A DNA stretch of 64,000 nucleotides from an uncultured Eubacteriales bacterium (GTDB lineage: Bacteria > Bacillota > Clostridia > Christensenellales > Aristaeellaceae). A program made the translations under genes and the position numbers. Shown in pieces: positions 24,975 through 34,364 of the stretch. How positions within the stretch are numbered: the stretch's first letter is position 1; each line of letters opens with the position of its first letter. The notes below the pieces were generated by a model. It had not been told where the DNA came from. It made no database searches and was given only the letters and a program-made list of their open reading frames with translations. The stretch covers positions 1 to 64,000 of the forward strand of contig CACZLE010000005.1 in assembly GCA_902781945.1 (NCBI GenBank), in the 5' to 3' direction.

Positions 24975-25419
24975 GCCATATACCAAGGACCGGATACCGG
25001 ATGTATTGGCTTTTGAGCAGCAACTGCGGCAGGAAGAGGACGTATGGGGTTGGAAAATTGATGACGCCTATATACACTCGGTGCAAAGCAGTTTCGACGA
25101 TCCGCGTTTTCAGGATTCTGTCTCTTTGCTGGCATATAATAAAAAAGGAAGTATAGTTGGGCGGATCGATTCTACTATGATTCCCAGCCATTTTGACGGG
25201 TCTGTTAAAGCCTACCTGGATTGGATCTGCGTGCTGAAAAGCGCCCGGCATCAAGGCGTGGCGCAAGCGCTGATGGAAGCGCTCAGGAAACGTCTGAAAT
25301 CGGAGGGGATTGATACGTTAATTGGCTTAACTGCGGCAAATGAAGAAGCGCAACGATTTTATTCTCATTTGCCGGATTCCATGATGCGTGATATCGGCAT
25401 CTGGATCAACGTAAAATGA
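24961..25419 (+). CDS. GNAT-family N-acetyltransferase
   Basis: This 152-residue protein has the GNAT fold: acceptor N-terminus, VGRIDSTMI, LDWICVLKSARHQGVAQALMEALRKR (acetyl-CoA loop) and NEEAQRFYSHL. The substrate cannot be predicted. It overlaps trmD by 14 bases. Its last bases contain an ATGA that would couple to the ParB-like frame. Confidence 0.85.
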   Translation: MWTIKPYTKDRIPDVLAFEQQLRQEEDVWGWKIDDAYIHSVQSSFDDPRFQDSVSLLAYNKKGSIVGRIDSTMIPSHFDGSVKAYLDWICVLKSARHQGVAQALMEALRKRLKSEGIDTLIGLTAANEEAQRFYSHLPDSMMRDIGIWINVK

Positions 25420-25853
25420 GAATAATGAGAGGGGACAGTTAAACGACTAATTATCAATCGATTGATCTTTTCCGCATCCAGCCATCCCAGTTCTATATCT
25501 CCGCGGAAAAGCTGCAAGCCATCCAGGCATGGTTTGATCCAGACGATCTGTCAAACTTCGATCCGATCCCGATCAAGAAGCTGGATGGGGAACTGGTGAG
25601 CACGGACGGTCACACACGATGCGTGGCGGCGCTGCTTGCCGGTCTGACGGCAGTTCCGTTTGTTTGGGAACAGGACGAGTTGAACTGGGAAATGTATCGG
25701 CGCTGTGTTGCCGCCTGCAAAGAGAAAGGCATTTTTTCCATGAATGAATTGCAAAGCCGCATCATTTCCGCGTCTGAATACGAAATCAAATGGAATCAAT
25801 GGTGCGACGTCATGCAGGCGGAAGTGATCAAAATGTCGGCGGAACAAGATTGA
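25416..25853 (+). pseudogene. ParB/sulfiredoxin-like domain protein with early in-frame stop
   Basis: A frame running to 25853 reads as a compact ParB-N-like domain: DLFRIQPSQFYISAEKLQ, then KLDGELVSTDGHTR, the DGHTR motif of ParB/Srx-type proteins, then a helical end. The natural start is the ATG at 25416, coupled by ATGA to the acetyltransferase, but codon 9 is TAA (25440-25442). No ATG, GTG or TTG lies between that stop and GTG 25596, which falls inside the core domain. So it is either a gene broken by one nonsense codon or one using an unusual start. Confidence 0.6.
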
Positions 25854-26309
25854 TTCTCATGAAGGGATACGACGAAATACAGGGGAAAGCTCCAATTTAT
25901 TCATCTTTCCTGATTTTCATCTATTCGCAAAAGGCATCTTTTGCGAATAGATGGCTTACTTTTGGAGTTAATTTGGCTGATCGAAAGCTGATCCGCAATG
26001 GACCGGCTGCTGATTGGCAAATTTCGTTTTTCCGGTTGTTATTTTTAAAGGGCATTTTTAAAATAATTTCCTTTAGTTTTTCTTTCATAAATTATTGCGC
26101 GTATATCAACGCGCTTGATTGAGAGCGATTTTCATTATCATATAAATAGATCTACTCGCTGTCTGCAAAATCTTTTTCGTTTACAGGCCATTGGTCTTAT
26201 CGTGGTGCTCGCGCGCTCTCTGGTGCTCCGGTTCTTGAAAAGATGCATGGCCGCTTCCTTTAGGAATTCGATTATTTTATCTGGAAAGATTTTCCCCCAA
26301 TAAAATGGG
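25854..26309. other. A+T-rich intergenic region
   Basis: No gene is supported in about 450 bases. It holds the 36-base palindrome at 25918-25953, an outer CTCCAA/TTGGAG pair around it, and GCGCGT-atatca-ACGCGC at 26097-26114. It is far richer in A+T than the flanking host genes. Confidence 0.6.
25918..25953. repeat. Perfect 16-bp inverted repeat, related to 26340-26352
   Basis: CATCTATTCGCAAAAG and its exact complement are separated by gcat. The 13-mer CTTTTGCGAATAG from this repeat recurs at 26340-26352 next to the recombinase promoter. No T-run follows, so it is not a standard terminator. Confidence 0.8.
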
Positions 26310-26352
26310 TTGACGCCTGCGAAAAAAAGAGATAAAATACTTTTGCGAATAG
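26310..26352 (+). promoter_or_regulatory. Promoter of the Xer-like recombinase with repeat at the start point
   Basis: TTGACG (26310-26315) and TAAAAT (26333-26338) are spaced by 17 bases. CTTTTGCGAATAG (26340-26352) lies over the expected start point, as an operator would. Confidence 0.65.
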
Positions 26353-26375
26353 TTGGATGAGGAGTATGACGCACT

Positions 26376-27482
26376 ATGCCCAAAACCAATGATTATCACC
26401 GGCAGGTAGAGATGCAGCGCACCCAGCGCATCCGGGAAATCTGCAAGGAACTGCCGGATGCCTGCACCGATTATTTTTTTGCCATCGCCCAGACCACCAG
26501 TGCCCTCACCCGCCTGGCTTATGCCTATGACCTGCGCCTCTTTTTCCAGTATCTGACCCTGGAGCAGGCTTCCTTTGCAGGCGTTGATCCCCGCCTGATC
26601 ACCGTACAGCAGATCGGCGCCATCACCGCACGTCAGCTGCGGGATTATCAGGATTACCTGACCATGTACATCAAGCAGAACGAGGAAACCGACACCGAAG
26701 TGGTGGTCAATAACCACGAGCTGGGCATCATGCGCAAGATGTGCGCGGTGCGGTCCTTCTTTGAGTATCTTTTCAGCAATGAAAAAATCCCGGCGAATAT
26801 CACGACCCTTGTGCCGCTGCCCAAGCTGCACGAAAAGCCCATTTTATATCTGGAAAAAGAAGAAGTGGAAAAGCTGCTGGCGGTGGCGGAAAACGGCGAA
26901 GGACTGACAGCCCAGCAAAAGCGATTTCAAAAGGTGACCAAGAACCGGGATATTGCCATTTTGACGCTGTTTCTGGGGACCGGCATCCGCGTCAGCGAGC
27001 TGGTGGGCATCGACATCGATGACATCGATTTTTCCATCAACGGTTTCCTGGTCACCCGCAAGGGCGGCAATCAGACCATTTTGTATTTCCCGGAGACCGT
27101 GGCGGAAAACCTGCAAACCTATCTGCGGGAGCGGCGTGAGATCGAAGCCGAACCCGGCAGCGAAAACGCCTTGTTCCTTTCCCTGCAAAGGAAGCGCATC
27201 ACCCAGCGGGCCGTCGAAAAGCTGGTCAAAAAATACGCCATGATTGCGGCTCCTTTGAAAAAGAAGATCAGTCCGCACAAGCTGCGCAGTACCTTCGGCA
27301 CCAGCCTCTATCAGGAAACCGGCGATATCTATTTGGTGGCGGATGTGTTGGGACACGCGGACGTGAACACCACCCGCAAGCACTACGCCGCCATGAGCGA
27401 TCAGCGCAAGCGCGAAGCAGCCAAGCGCATCTCGCTGCCTACTGTCGATACATCATCGGATCAGGAGGATGAAAAAGAATGA
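26376..27482 (+). CDS. XerC/XerD-like tyrosine recombinase
   Basis: This 368-residue recombinase has an N-terminal core-binding domain (about 30-150) and a catalytic domain with Arg in GTGIRVSELVGID, His and Arg in SPHKLRSTFGTS, His in LGHADVNTT and Tyr in RKHYAAMS. Clostridia often keep such a gene beside lexA; whether it acts on a chromosomal dif site or other DNA is not known. It is longer than typical XerD (about 300) by an N-terminal extension and an acidic tail. It overlaps the Cys-rich gene by ATGA. Confidence 0.88.
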   Translation: MPKTNDYHRQVEMQRTQRIREICKELPDACTDYFFAIAQTTSALTRLAYAYDLRLFFQYLTLEQASFAGVDPRLITVQQIGAITARQLRDYQDYLTMYIKQNEETDTEVVVNNHELGIMRKMCAVRSFFEYLFSNEKIPANITTLVPLPKLHEKPILYLEKEEVEKLLAVAENGEGLTAQQKRFQKVTKNRDIAILTLFLGTGIRVSELVGIDIDDIDFSINGFLVTRKGGNQTILYFPETVAENLQTYLRERREIEAEPGSENALFLSLQRKRITQRAVEKLVKKYAMIAAPLKKKISPHKLRSTFGTSLYQETGDIYLVADVLGHADVNTTRKHYAAMSDQRKREAAKRISLPTVDTSSDQEDEKE

Positions 27483-27652
27483 GTCAAAAGCAATGCATTT
27501 TATATGATCGCCCCTGCACGGACTGCGGCGAATGCGATTTTTGTGAGCTGGACCCCAAGAAACGCTGCGATAACTGCATGAAATGCGTGAATGGCGACGC
27601 GGAATACCGCGCCGTATTCATCGACTCTGTGGAAGGCAGCAAGGAAGCGTAA
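27479..27652 (+). CDS. Cys-rich miniprotein beside lexA
   Basis: A 57-codon frame starts inside the recombinase stop (ATGA). It has eight Cys, seven of them in the block PCTDCGECDFCE and KRCDNCMKCV, enough for an iron-sulfur cluster or zinc site. The family is familiar to me only as a small conserved protein between a recombinase and lexA in clostridia. No function is known. A redox or damage-linked role is possible given the neighbours. Confidence 0.7.
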   Translation: MSQKQCILYDRPCTDCGECDFCELDPKKRCDNCMKCVNGDAEYRAVFIDSVEGSKEA

Positions 27653-27684
27653 CAGCTGGAAAAGCAGCCGAAATTGCAGTAAAT

Positions 27685-27735
27685 CGAACAAATGTTTGTT
27701 TTTCTCTTGCCAAACATATGTTTGCATGTTATAAT
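27685..27735 (+). promoter_or_regulatory. lexA promoter with two LexA boxes
   Basis: CGAACAAATGTTTG (27685-27698) and CAAACATATGTTTG (27711-27724) match the Gram-positive SOS box CGAAC-N4-GTTYG closely; the second is a perfect palindrome. TTGCCA (27707-27712) and TATAAT (27730-27735) are spaced by 17, with the second box in the spacer, so LexA should repress itself. Confidence 0.88.
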
Positions 27736-27767
27736 ATCAAAGAAATGAGTGATAGGAGCCCAAACCC

Positions 27768-28388
27768 ATGAGCACAGCCAAGCGCGCCCGCGGCGACACA
27801 CAGCAGCGCATCCTTGCCTTCATCGAGCAGGAAATCGCACAAAAAGGATATCCCCCCTCTGTCCGTGAAATCGGCGATGCCGTGGGGCTCAAATCCACCT
27901 CCACAGTGCACGGCCATCTGCGCCGCCTGGAAGCCCGCGGTATGCTGCGCAGGGACGCCATGAAGCCCCGGGCCATGGAGGTCTGCGCCGATAATGTGTC
28001 TGCCCGCAGCACCGGCATCGAGATGGTTCCCCTGGTGGGCAACGTAGCTGCCGGATCGCCCATACTGGCAGAGGAATATATCGAAGATCAGATCCCGCTG
28101 CCGGAAACCCTGTTAGGCGAAGGCAAGCATTTTGTGCTGAAGGTCCACGGTGACAGTATGATCAACGCCGGGATCATGGACGGTGACTACGTGGTGGTGC
28201 GCCAGCAGAATACCGCCAACAACGGCGAAATCGTAGTGGCCATGATCGAAGGCAGCGCCACGGTCAAGCGCTTCTATCGGGAAAACGGCTACTTCCGGCT
28301 CCAACCGGAAAACAGCGCCATGCTGCCCATCATCACCCGAAGCGTGGATATTGCCGGAAAAGTGGTAACTGTTTATCGAAAATATTGA
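27768..28388 (+). CDS. lexA: SOS repressor LexA
   Basis: This 206-residue repressor has an N-terminal winged helix (PPSVREIGDAVGLKSTSTVHGHLRRLE), the Ala-Gly self-cleavage site in GNVAAGSPILA, the nucleophile Ser in HGDSMINAGI and the catalytic Lys in SATVKRFYRE. RecA filaments trigger its cleavage after DNA damage. Autoregulation is expected from two boxes in its promoter. Full length. Confidence 0.97.
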   Translation: MSTAKRARGDTQQRILAFIEQEIAQKGYPPSVREIGDAVGLKSTSTVHGHLRRLEARGMLRRDAMKPRAMEVCADNVSARSTGIEMVPLVGNVAAGSPILAEEYIEDQIPLPETLLGEGKHFVLKVHGDSMINAGIMDGDYVVVRQQNTANNGEIVVAMIEGSATVKRFYRENGYFRLQPENSAMLPIITRSVDIAGKVVTVYRKY

Positions 28389-28392
28389 TTTC

Positions 28393-28414
28393 AACCGCCG
28401 AAAGGCGGTTTTTT
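28393..28414 (+). terminator. lexA terminator
   Basis: AACCGCC-gaaa-GGCGGTT followed by six Ts. The next 270 bases to rnpB are A+T-rich; I see nothing else in them. Confidence 0.9.
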
Positions 28415-28683
28415 GATTGGAAAATCGGTGGAAAACTTGTTTGAACAGAATTTTGTTTTCGTTTGAATGATGCTTTTCCCATTCGATAATTAATTCTACG
28501 ATAATCATACTTTAATATGTGAATACAAGAATTTAGTATGTATTACATAGAATCTAATGTATCATTTTCAATTGATCAACAAGTTATCCACCGTTTGCCT
28601 ATCCCCTCTCTCGTTGGCTGCTGCGAAAATGAATTGTTCTTCTCCATAAATTGTTTATGAAAAGTGCATCCTTTTTGTTGCAA

Positions 28684-28714
28684 TAATAAAAAGGACGCCG
28701 AATGAACGGCGCCC
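28684..28714 (-). terminator. rnpB terminator
   Basis: On the minus strand GGGCGCCG and CGGCGTCC (one mismatch) form a hairpin followed by a T-rich stretch. Confidence 0.75.
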
Positions 28715-28721
28715 TATGTAA

Positions 28722-29048
28722 ATGAGTGCAGACTGTAAGCCGAGTTCTGTCGTGAATAGTCATCTATCTACGCGATCTGTCGCCAGACCGCTCCAGCGAT
28801 TACGAAGACGGGCGAGCAACCCATGGTCTTCATCAATCTTGCACCAGATGGGGTTTACATGACGGACGAGTTGCCAGGCCGCCGGTGCGCTCTTACCGCA
28901 CCTTTCCACCCTTACCGGCCAAGCCGGCGGTATATTTCTGTTGCACTTGCCTTGGAGTCGCCTCCACCAGCCGTTAACTGGCATCCTGCTCTGCGGTGCT
29001 CGGACTTTCCTCATGCCTTGCGGCACGCGACTATTCATCTGCCTCAAT
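28722..29048 (-). ncRNA. rnpB: RNase P RNA
   Basis: The catalytic RNA of RNase P, which trims 5' leaders from tRNA precursors. On the minus strand the conserved blocks are clear: GAGGAAAGTCCG near the 5' end, GGGTGGAAAGGTGCGG in the middle, and ACAGAACTCGGCTTA near the 3' end. TTGAGGCAGA and TCTGCACTCA form helix P1 and set the ends to within a few bases. It looks like the class A (ancestral) layout. Confidence 0.92.
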
Positions 29049-29061
29049 TACGCCCATGATG

Positions 29062-29763
29062 TTACCGGATGATCAGCCGTCCGCAGCTTTCGCATTCCAC
29101 GGGCGTACCCGCGCGAACGCTGCGAAGCACGGCGGAAGGCAGCGACATGCGGCAGCCTCCGCACTGATCACCGCTGAGCTGGGCCAGCGGCGGCATGATG
29201 TGCTGGCGGATGGATTTGTATTTCTCCATATAGGAGGCTTCCACATCCTTGCCCTTTTCCGCCGCAGCCTGACGCAGACCTTCCAGCTTTTCCATGTTTT
29301 CCTTGTATTCCACGTCGTACTGTTCCTTCAGCTTGTCATAGTCGGAACGGACGCTGGCGGCGCGCTTCAGGATATCCCGCTGCTGGTTGTCCCGGTCCAT
29401 GGCGTCCTTTCGGATGCGGCGGATCTCCTGCTCATACCCGGAGATATTCTGGATCAGGCGCTGGGTCTCCTGAATAAAGGACTGCACGCCCTCGCTGCTG
29501 GTGGGGCGATTGGCCTCATAGCGGCCATGCAGGGCCTTGAGCTGATCCTCGGTATGGGCAATGGCGTCCTTCAGGGCGTCGATGCGGTCACTCATGGCGT
29601 GCACTTCCTCTTCCAGATGCACGTTGGCGGCCTTCTGCTCCCGGAGGTACTCCTGATATTTAAGCAAACGCTGACGGGTGGGCGAGCGCTTCATGGTGTT
29701 TTCCTGACGCTCGGCTTCCATATCCGCCTGCTGGTATTCCCACAATAGATCCAGTTGGTTCAT
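29062..29763 (-). CDS. Coiled-coil protein with C4 zinc ribbon
   Basis: This 233-residue protein is mostly antiparallel coiled coil (about residues 20-185) and ends in a zinc ribbon (CGGCRMSLPSAVLRSVRAGTPVECESCGRLI). The family (zf-RING_7) is widespread; proposed roles lie in RNA or protein quality control, but none is firm. The ATG at 29763 follows AAGGAGG; a longer frame overlaps nif3. It is the last gene of the dnaG-rpoD-trmK-nif3 string. Confidence 0.85.
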   Translation of the reverse strand: MNQLDLLWEYQQADMEAERQENTMKRSPTRQRLLKYQEYLREQKAANVHLEEEVHAMSDRIDALKDAIAHTEDQLKALHGRYEANRPTSSEGVQSFIQETQRLIQNISGYEQEIRRIRKDAMDRDNQQRDILKRAASVRSDYDKLKEQYDVEYKENMEKLEGLRQAAAEKGKDVEASYMEKYKSIRQHIMPPLAQLSGDQCGGCRMSLPSAVLRSVRAGTPVECESCGRLIIR

Positions 29764-29773
29764 GATTTCCTCC

Positions 29774-30559
29774 TTACAAAGCCCTCCGTCCGCCATAGGG
29801 CCGACAACGGGATGGATACACAACAACATCATATTGTAACGCATTCAAGGCGTTTTGTAAAGCCCCTGCCAGGGCGGGTACCAGGATTCCTTCCGTGCCG
29901 AAGTGGCCGCCCTGATAGAGCACGAAGCCCGTGCCGCAGGCCGAGAGCGCGTTATGATGGCGCACCTCGCCGGTCAGATAGGCTTGGGCTCCCATGGCCC
30001 GGGCCTGCTCAAACCCTTCGTCATAAGCGCCGCCGCTGATGCCCAGGGTGGTGATCATCGCATCGTCCGCGCCGTATTGATAGATAAAATCCCCTTCGCA
30101 ATCCGCGATCCGCTTGCACAGCGCGTCCGCCCGCATCGGCCCGTCCGTCAGATCGCCCACAAACATAAATCCCTCCTGGCGCATGTTTTGCAGTCCCAGC
30201 TTTTGCGCCAGCACGGCGCTGCCGCTGTACAGCGGAGACTGATCCAGGTTGGTATGGGCGGCGATCATGCTGATATTTTTTCGGATCATGCGGCTGATCA
30301 GCTGTCCCTCGTAATCATCCTCCAGGATCCGTTTGGTTCCCCGGAACATCAGCGGATGATGGGTGACGATCAGCTGCGCGTCCAGCCGTTCCGCCTCGTC
30401 CAATACATCCGGCGTCACATCCAGGGCCACCAGGATGCGATCCGCGGGCGCATGGACGCTGCCCACCAGCAATCCTACGTTATCATAGCTTTCCGCCGTT
30501 TCAAAAGGGGCGATCTCGTTGAGCCAATCCAATACGTTTTTAACGGTCAGCCGGTTCAT
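29774..30559 (-). CDS. Nif3-like dinuclear metal-centre protein
   Basis: This 261-residue Nif3/YqfO protein has metal-ligand blocks IVTHHPLMFRG, AHTNLDQS, and LTGEVRHHNALSA with GGHFGTEG near the end. Members form hexamers and may act as GTP cyclohydrolase-like or regulatory enzymes; the physiological role is open. The start at 30559 has GGGAGG upstream and overlaps trmK by 20 bases. The inserted PII-like domain of YqfO appears shortened. Confidence 0.9.
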   Translation of the reverse strand: MNRLTVKNVLDWLNEIAPFETAESYDNVGLLVGSVHAPADRILVALDVTPDVLDEAERLDAQLIVTHHPLMFRGTKRILEDDYEGQLISRMIRKNISMIAAHTNLDQSPLYSGSAVLAQKLGLQNMRQEGFMFVGDLTDGPMRADALCKRIADCEGDFIYQYGADDAMITTLGISGGAYDEGFEQARAMGAQAYLTGEVRHHNALSACGTGFVLYQGGHFGTEGILVPALAGALQNALNALQYDVVVYPSRCRPYGGRRAL

Positions 30560-31202
30560 CTTCCAGTTCCTCCCTGATCCATTGCAGCTGTTTTTCGTGT
30601 CCCTGCTCACAGCTTACCACGCCCTCTCGCCAATGAAGATAAGCCTGCCAGAGATCAGGCTTTTCCCGCATCAGCACAGGGCCGAGATACAATTCCTTCT
30701 CCGTATAATCCGCCTTGCCAGGTTCCGCGCGGAGCACGATATAATAGCGCCCCTTGGCCCGAACCAGGCGTTCTTGGCATAGATGATATCCCAATTGCAC
30801 CAAAGCGGAGCGCAGCATGGGGATTTCCGTATGGCAGGAAAGCACCAGGGCCGCGCCTTGCAGCTTTGCCTTTCCCCTCTCCAGGATTTCCGCCATCACC
30901 CGTCCGCCCATGCCGCAGATGACCACGCAGTTTACGGAATCATGCAGGGCGTCCAGCCCGTCCGCCACCTGAAAATCAGCGCGATCCGCCAGATGATGGA
31001 TGGCAAGCAAGCGCTGAGCCTTCGCCAGGGAATCCGCGCTGATATCCGCCACGATCATGCGTTGGCATCGGTCATGGGCCAGTAAATAACAGGATAACCG
31101 CCCATGGTCGGCGCCAATATCGGCGCCGGTGTCACAGGCGGCAAACAGATCGGCTGCGGCCTGCAGCCGTTCATCAAGCTGTGGAGTACGCACTTTATTC
31201 AA
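30540..31202 (-). CDS. trmK: tRNA (adenine-22-N1) methyltransferase
   Basis: TrmK makes m1A22 in bacterial tRNAs. This 220-residue protein shows [14 protein letters not shown] for [19 protein letters not shown], and [15 protein letters not shown], the family's catalytic strand. It overlaps rpoD by eight bases and nif3 by 20, keeping the Firmicutes order. Confidence 0.92.
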   Translation of the reverse strand: MNKVRTPQLDERLQAAADLFAACDTGADIGADHGRLSCYLLAHDRCQRMIVADISADSLAKAQRLLAIHHLADRADFQVADGLDALHDSVNCVVICGMGGRVMAEILERGKAKLQGAALVLSCHTEIPMLRSALVQLGYHLCQERLVRAKGRYYIVLRAEPGKADYTEKELYLGPVLMREKPDLWQAYLHWREGVVSCEQGHEKQLQWIREELEDEPADR

Positions 31203-32382
31203 GATAATCCTTCAGTTTTTTGCTGCGGCTGGGATGGCGGAGCTTGCGCAGGGCTTTAGCTTCGATCTGGCGGATGCGCTCGCGGGTGACTTTGAATTCC
31301 CGGCCCACTTCCTCCAGAGTGCGCTGGTTGCCGTCATCCAGGCCGAAACGCAGGCGCAGCACCTTTTCCTCGCGGGGCGTCAGGGTGTTGAGCACCTCCC
31401 AAAGCTGCTCCCGCATCAGGGCGTGTGACGCCATTTCAGCCGGCGCGGGGGTGTCGTCATCCGCGATAAAATCGCCCAGATGGCTGTCCTCTTCCTCGCC
31501 GATGGGGGTTTCCAGGGAGACGGGCTCCTGGGCGATCTTGATGATCTCCCGCACCTTGGCCTCGCTGATATTCATGGCCTTGGCGATCTCCTCCGGCGAG
31601 GGCTCGCGGCCATACTCCTGCAACAGCTGACGGGAAACGCGGATCAGCTTGTTGATGGTCTCCACCATATGCACGGGAATGCGGATGGTGCGGGCCTGAT
31701 CGGCGATGGCGCGGGTGATAGCCTGGCGGATCCACCAGGTGGCGTAGGTGGAAAACTTATAGCCCTTGCGGTAATCGAATTTTTCCACGGCCTTGATCAG
31801 GCCCAGGTTGCCCTCCTGGATCAGATCCAGGAACAGCATGCCGCGGCCCACATAGCGCTTGGCAATGGATACCACCAGGCGCAGGTTGGCTTCCGCCAGG
31901 GAACGCTTGGCCGCGTTGCCGTCGTCTACCAACGCCTGATAGGCCTTCTTTTCCTCGTCCGTCAGCGGCTCGCCGTCATCGGTCTCTCCCTTAGCCAGGG
32001 TTTGCGCGGCGTCATCGCCCCGTTCCATGCGCATGGCGATGTCGATCTCTTCCTCGGCGCTGAGCAATTGCACCTTGCCGATCTCCTTCAAATACATGCG
32101 CACCGGGTCATCGATGCTGATGCCCTCCGGCATGGTGAGATCCAGGTCTTCATCGGTAATGGTTTCGGGCGCGCTGGGGGTTTCCGGGGCGGAATTCATA
32201 TCCCGGATCACTTCAACGCCCATCCCCTCCAGGGTTTCCAGCACGGTATCAAACTGATCGGGATCAATATCCGTGGTGGACAGCTTGGTAATGATCTCGT
32301 CATAGGTCATTACGCCCTTGGATTTGCCCAGCTCATAAATTTCATTGAGCTTGTTTTGCTTTTTATCGGGTTGATTGCTCAA
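31195..32382 (-). CDS. rpoD: Primary sigma factor RpoD/SigA
   Basis: This sigma factor directs RNA polymerase to TTGACA/TATAAT promoters such as those listed here. Region 1.1, [16 protein letters not shown] (1.2), [28 protein letters not shown] (2), [11 protein letters not shown] (2.4), region 3 and the HTH of region 4 ([30 protein letters not shown]) are all present. The TTG at 32382 is 8 bases after AAAGGAG; another TTG six codons upstream lacks a site. Length 395 residues. Confidence 0.97.
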   Translation of the reverse strand: MSNQPDKKQNKLNEIYELGKSKGVMTYDEIITKLSTTDIDPDQFDTVLETLEGMGVEVIRDMNSAPETPSAPETITDEDLDLTMPEGISIDDPVRMYLKEIGKVQLLSAEEEIDIAMRMERGDDAAQTLAKGETDDGEPLTDEEKKAYQALVDDGNAAKRSLAEANLRLVVSIAKRYVGRGMLFLDLIQEGNLGLIKAVEKFDYRKGYKFSTYATWWIRQAITRAIADQARTIRIPVHMVETINKLIRVSRQLLQEYGREPSPEEIAKAMNISEAKVREIIKIAQEPVSLETPIGEEEDSHLGDFIADDDTPAPAEMASHALMREQLWEVLNTLTPREEKVLRLRFGLDDGNQRTLEEVGREFKVTRERIRQIEAKALRKLRHPSRSKKLKDYLE

Positions 32383-32396
32383 TGTGGCCGCTCCTT

Positions 32397-34145
32397 TCAA
32401 TGCACCAATCTCTTGATGCGGTTCAGTTCGGTGGTTAAAGCCATCAGCTGTTTCAGCTCATCTTGCTTATTTTCATTATCCAGGTTGTTCAAATTTGCGC
32501 TGATCTCATCGATCTGCTTTTGCAGGCGATGGACCCGAACGGTGTTGAGACACTGCTCCGCCATACTGGCGGCATTTTCCGCGTTGATCTGGATATCCAG
32601 CGCGAACAGATCGCTGATCTCCTGCCGGTCCTGATCGTTTTCGCATTCGCTCAGGATGGAGGCGGGCGACATGCCCGACAGCAGCTTTTCGGCCAGCTGG
32701 CGGATCAGCGGCGTATCAAAATCCTCGGCGCGGATGGCGTTTTCCGGGGCGAGGCCGCTGGCCAGGATCGAAATCAGCGTTTTTTCCTCCATGGAATGGG
32801 TCTTTTCCCCCTGGTTCCTTCGCAGAGGGCGAAGGACTGCGCGCTGGGGCTGCTGGGCCTCCGGCATGGTGATGCCCATTTGCTGCACCAGCACCTCCCG
32901 GGAGATCCCGGTATCCACAGTAAGGTTTTTGAGGTAGTGATCCAATTCGATGGGTTCCTTCACCTTGCGCAGAATCTCCGCGCTGCGCCTGGCGTATTCC
33001 ATGCGGCCTTCGTCATCGCTGAGATCCAGGCCCTCCTTGGCGCGCTGAAGCAGATATTCCGCCGCGCGCAGGGGACGCAGCTTCTGAAAAGCGTCCAGTC
33101 CCCGCTGGCGGATGAACTCATCCGGATCCAAATTATCTGGGAAGAACAGCACCCGGGCCTTGATATCCTCCTGCTCAAAGATATCCAGCGCGCGGACGAT
33201 GGCGTGCTGACCGGCGCTGTCGCCGTCATAGGAAACCCAGATCTCCGGCGCGTAGCGCTTGAGCAGGCGCGCCTGTTCATTGGTCAGGGCCGTGCCCAAG
33301 GTGGCCACCACGCCGTTCACGCCGTGCTGGATCAAGGCCACCACGTCCATGTAACCTTCCACCAGGATGATGCGATTGAGGTTGCGCTGCTTTTTGAGCA
33401 GATTGGCCGCGTAAACGCCTTTTCGCTTGTTGAAAACAGGCGTGTCGGAAGTATTGAGATATTTGGGCTGAATATCCCCCATGGCGCGTCCGCCAAAGCC
33501 CAATACCTGTCCCTGGGCGTCGATGATGGGAAAGATGGCCCGATTGCGGAACATATCGAACCTGCTGTCCGGCTTGACCACGGTGAGTCCAGCCAAACGA
33601 AGCTCCTCCTGGCTATATCCCTGGTTCTCCAATTCCGTCGTCAGCGCGTCCCATGCATCGGGCGCGGCGCCCAGGCCGAATTTGCGGATGGTGCCATCGT
33701 CCAGGCCGCGATTGTGGAGATAATCCAGCAGCCTTTGGTTTTCCGGCAGCCACAGTTGGGCATGATACCATTTGGCGGCGGCCCGGTTGGCGGCAAGCAG
33801 CCGTTCCCGCTGGGTGCGCCTGCGTTCGTAATCGGGGTCCTCCTGCATGGCAGGCACGGGAATGTGCATCTGCCGGGCGATGTGTTCCACGGCCTCGGGA
33901 TAGGTAAGCCGCTCCATTTCCTGCACGAACTGCACCACGTTGCCGCCTGCCTTGCAGCCAAAGCAATAATAGAGATTCTGCTCGGCATTAACGGAAAAGG
34001 AAGGGGTTTTTTCGTGATGGAACGGGCAAAGCCCCCAATAGCGGGAGCCGTTTTTTTTCAGGGGAACATATGCTGAAACGATCTGTACGATATCAGCGCG
34101 TGCGTAAAGCTCGTCCAGCCACGCGGCTGGAAACCGTCCCGGCAT
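32397..34145 (-). CDS. dnaG: DNA primase DnaG
   Basis: This 582-residue primase makes RNA primers at the fork. The zinc domain ([12 protein letters not shown] then YYCFGC), the TOPRIM catalytic site (VEGYMD and SYDGDSAG) and a C-terminal helicase-binding region are present. It ends 14 bases before the rpoD start. Confidence 0.96.
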   Translation of the reverse strand: MPGRFPAAWLDELYARADIVQIVSAYVPLKKNGSRYWGLCPFHHEKTPSFSVNAEQNLYYCFGCKAGGNVVQFVQEMERLTYPEAVEHIARQMHIPVPAMQEDPDYERRRTQRERLLAANRAAAKWYHAQLWLPENQRLLDYLHNRGLDDGTIRKFGLGAAPDAWDALTTELENQGYSQEELRLAGLTVVKPDSRFDMFRNRAIFPIIDAQGQVLGFGGRAMGDIQPKYLNTSDTPVFNKRKGVYAANLLKKQRNLNRIILVEGYMDVVALIQHGVNGVVATLGTALTNEQARLLKRYAPEIWVSYDGDSAGQHAIVRALDIFEQEDIKARVLFFPDNLDPDEFIRQRGLDAFQKLRPLRAAEYLLQRAKEGLDLSDDEGRMEYARRSAEILRKVKEPIELDHYLKNLTVDTGISREVLVQQMGITMPEAQQPQRAVLRPLRRNQGEKTHSMEEKTLISILASGLAPENAIRAEDFDTPLIRQLAEKLLSGMSPASILSECENDQDRQEISDLFALDIQINAENAASMAEQCLNTVRVHRLQKQIDEISANLNNLDNENKQDELKQLMALTTELNRIKRLVH

Positions 34146-34272
34146 TGATCGTCCCCCTTTCCCATCCGGCTGTATTGTGGAATTCGCCGTTCATCCCAAT
34201 TTTCCTGCAATTATGACAAGATAATTCATGGAATTTGCTGCTGTTTTTTCCGCAGTCCGGGTTTGGATACAT

Positions 34273-34284
34273 TCGTATATACGA
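34273..34284. promoter_or_regulatory. Palindrome upstream of dnaG
   Basis: TCGTATATACGA is a perfect 12-bp palindrome about 130 bases before the dnaG start. It may be a regulator site; no regulator is suggested by the sequence. Confidence 0.3.
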
Positions 34285-34322
34285 TGCAAATGAAAAAAAT
34301 CCTTTTTTCGTTTTTCTTGAAA

Positions 34323-34357
34323 CAAAGAAAAAAACTTCCGGCAAATGCGCCGGAAGT
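34323..34357 (-). terminator. rodA terminator
   Basis: On the minus strand ACTTCCGGC-gcattt-GCCGGAAGT is followed by a T-run; it closes the mreB-rodA operon. Confidence 0.85.
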
Positions 34358-34364
34358 CAAGGGA

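Noticed and set aside
25918-25953. Reading the palindrome as an ordinary terminator
   Set aside because: There is no T-run on either strand and its half-site recurs at a promoter.
25854-26352. A dif site for the Xer-like recombinase
   Set aside because: I could not find anything resembling the known Firmicutes or E. coli dif consensus here.
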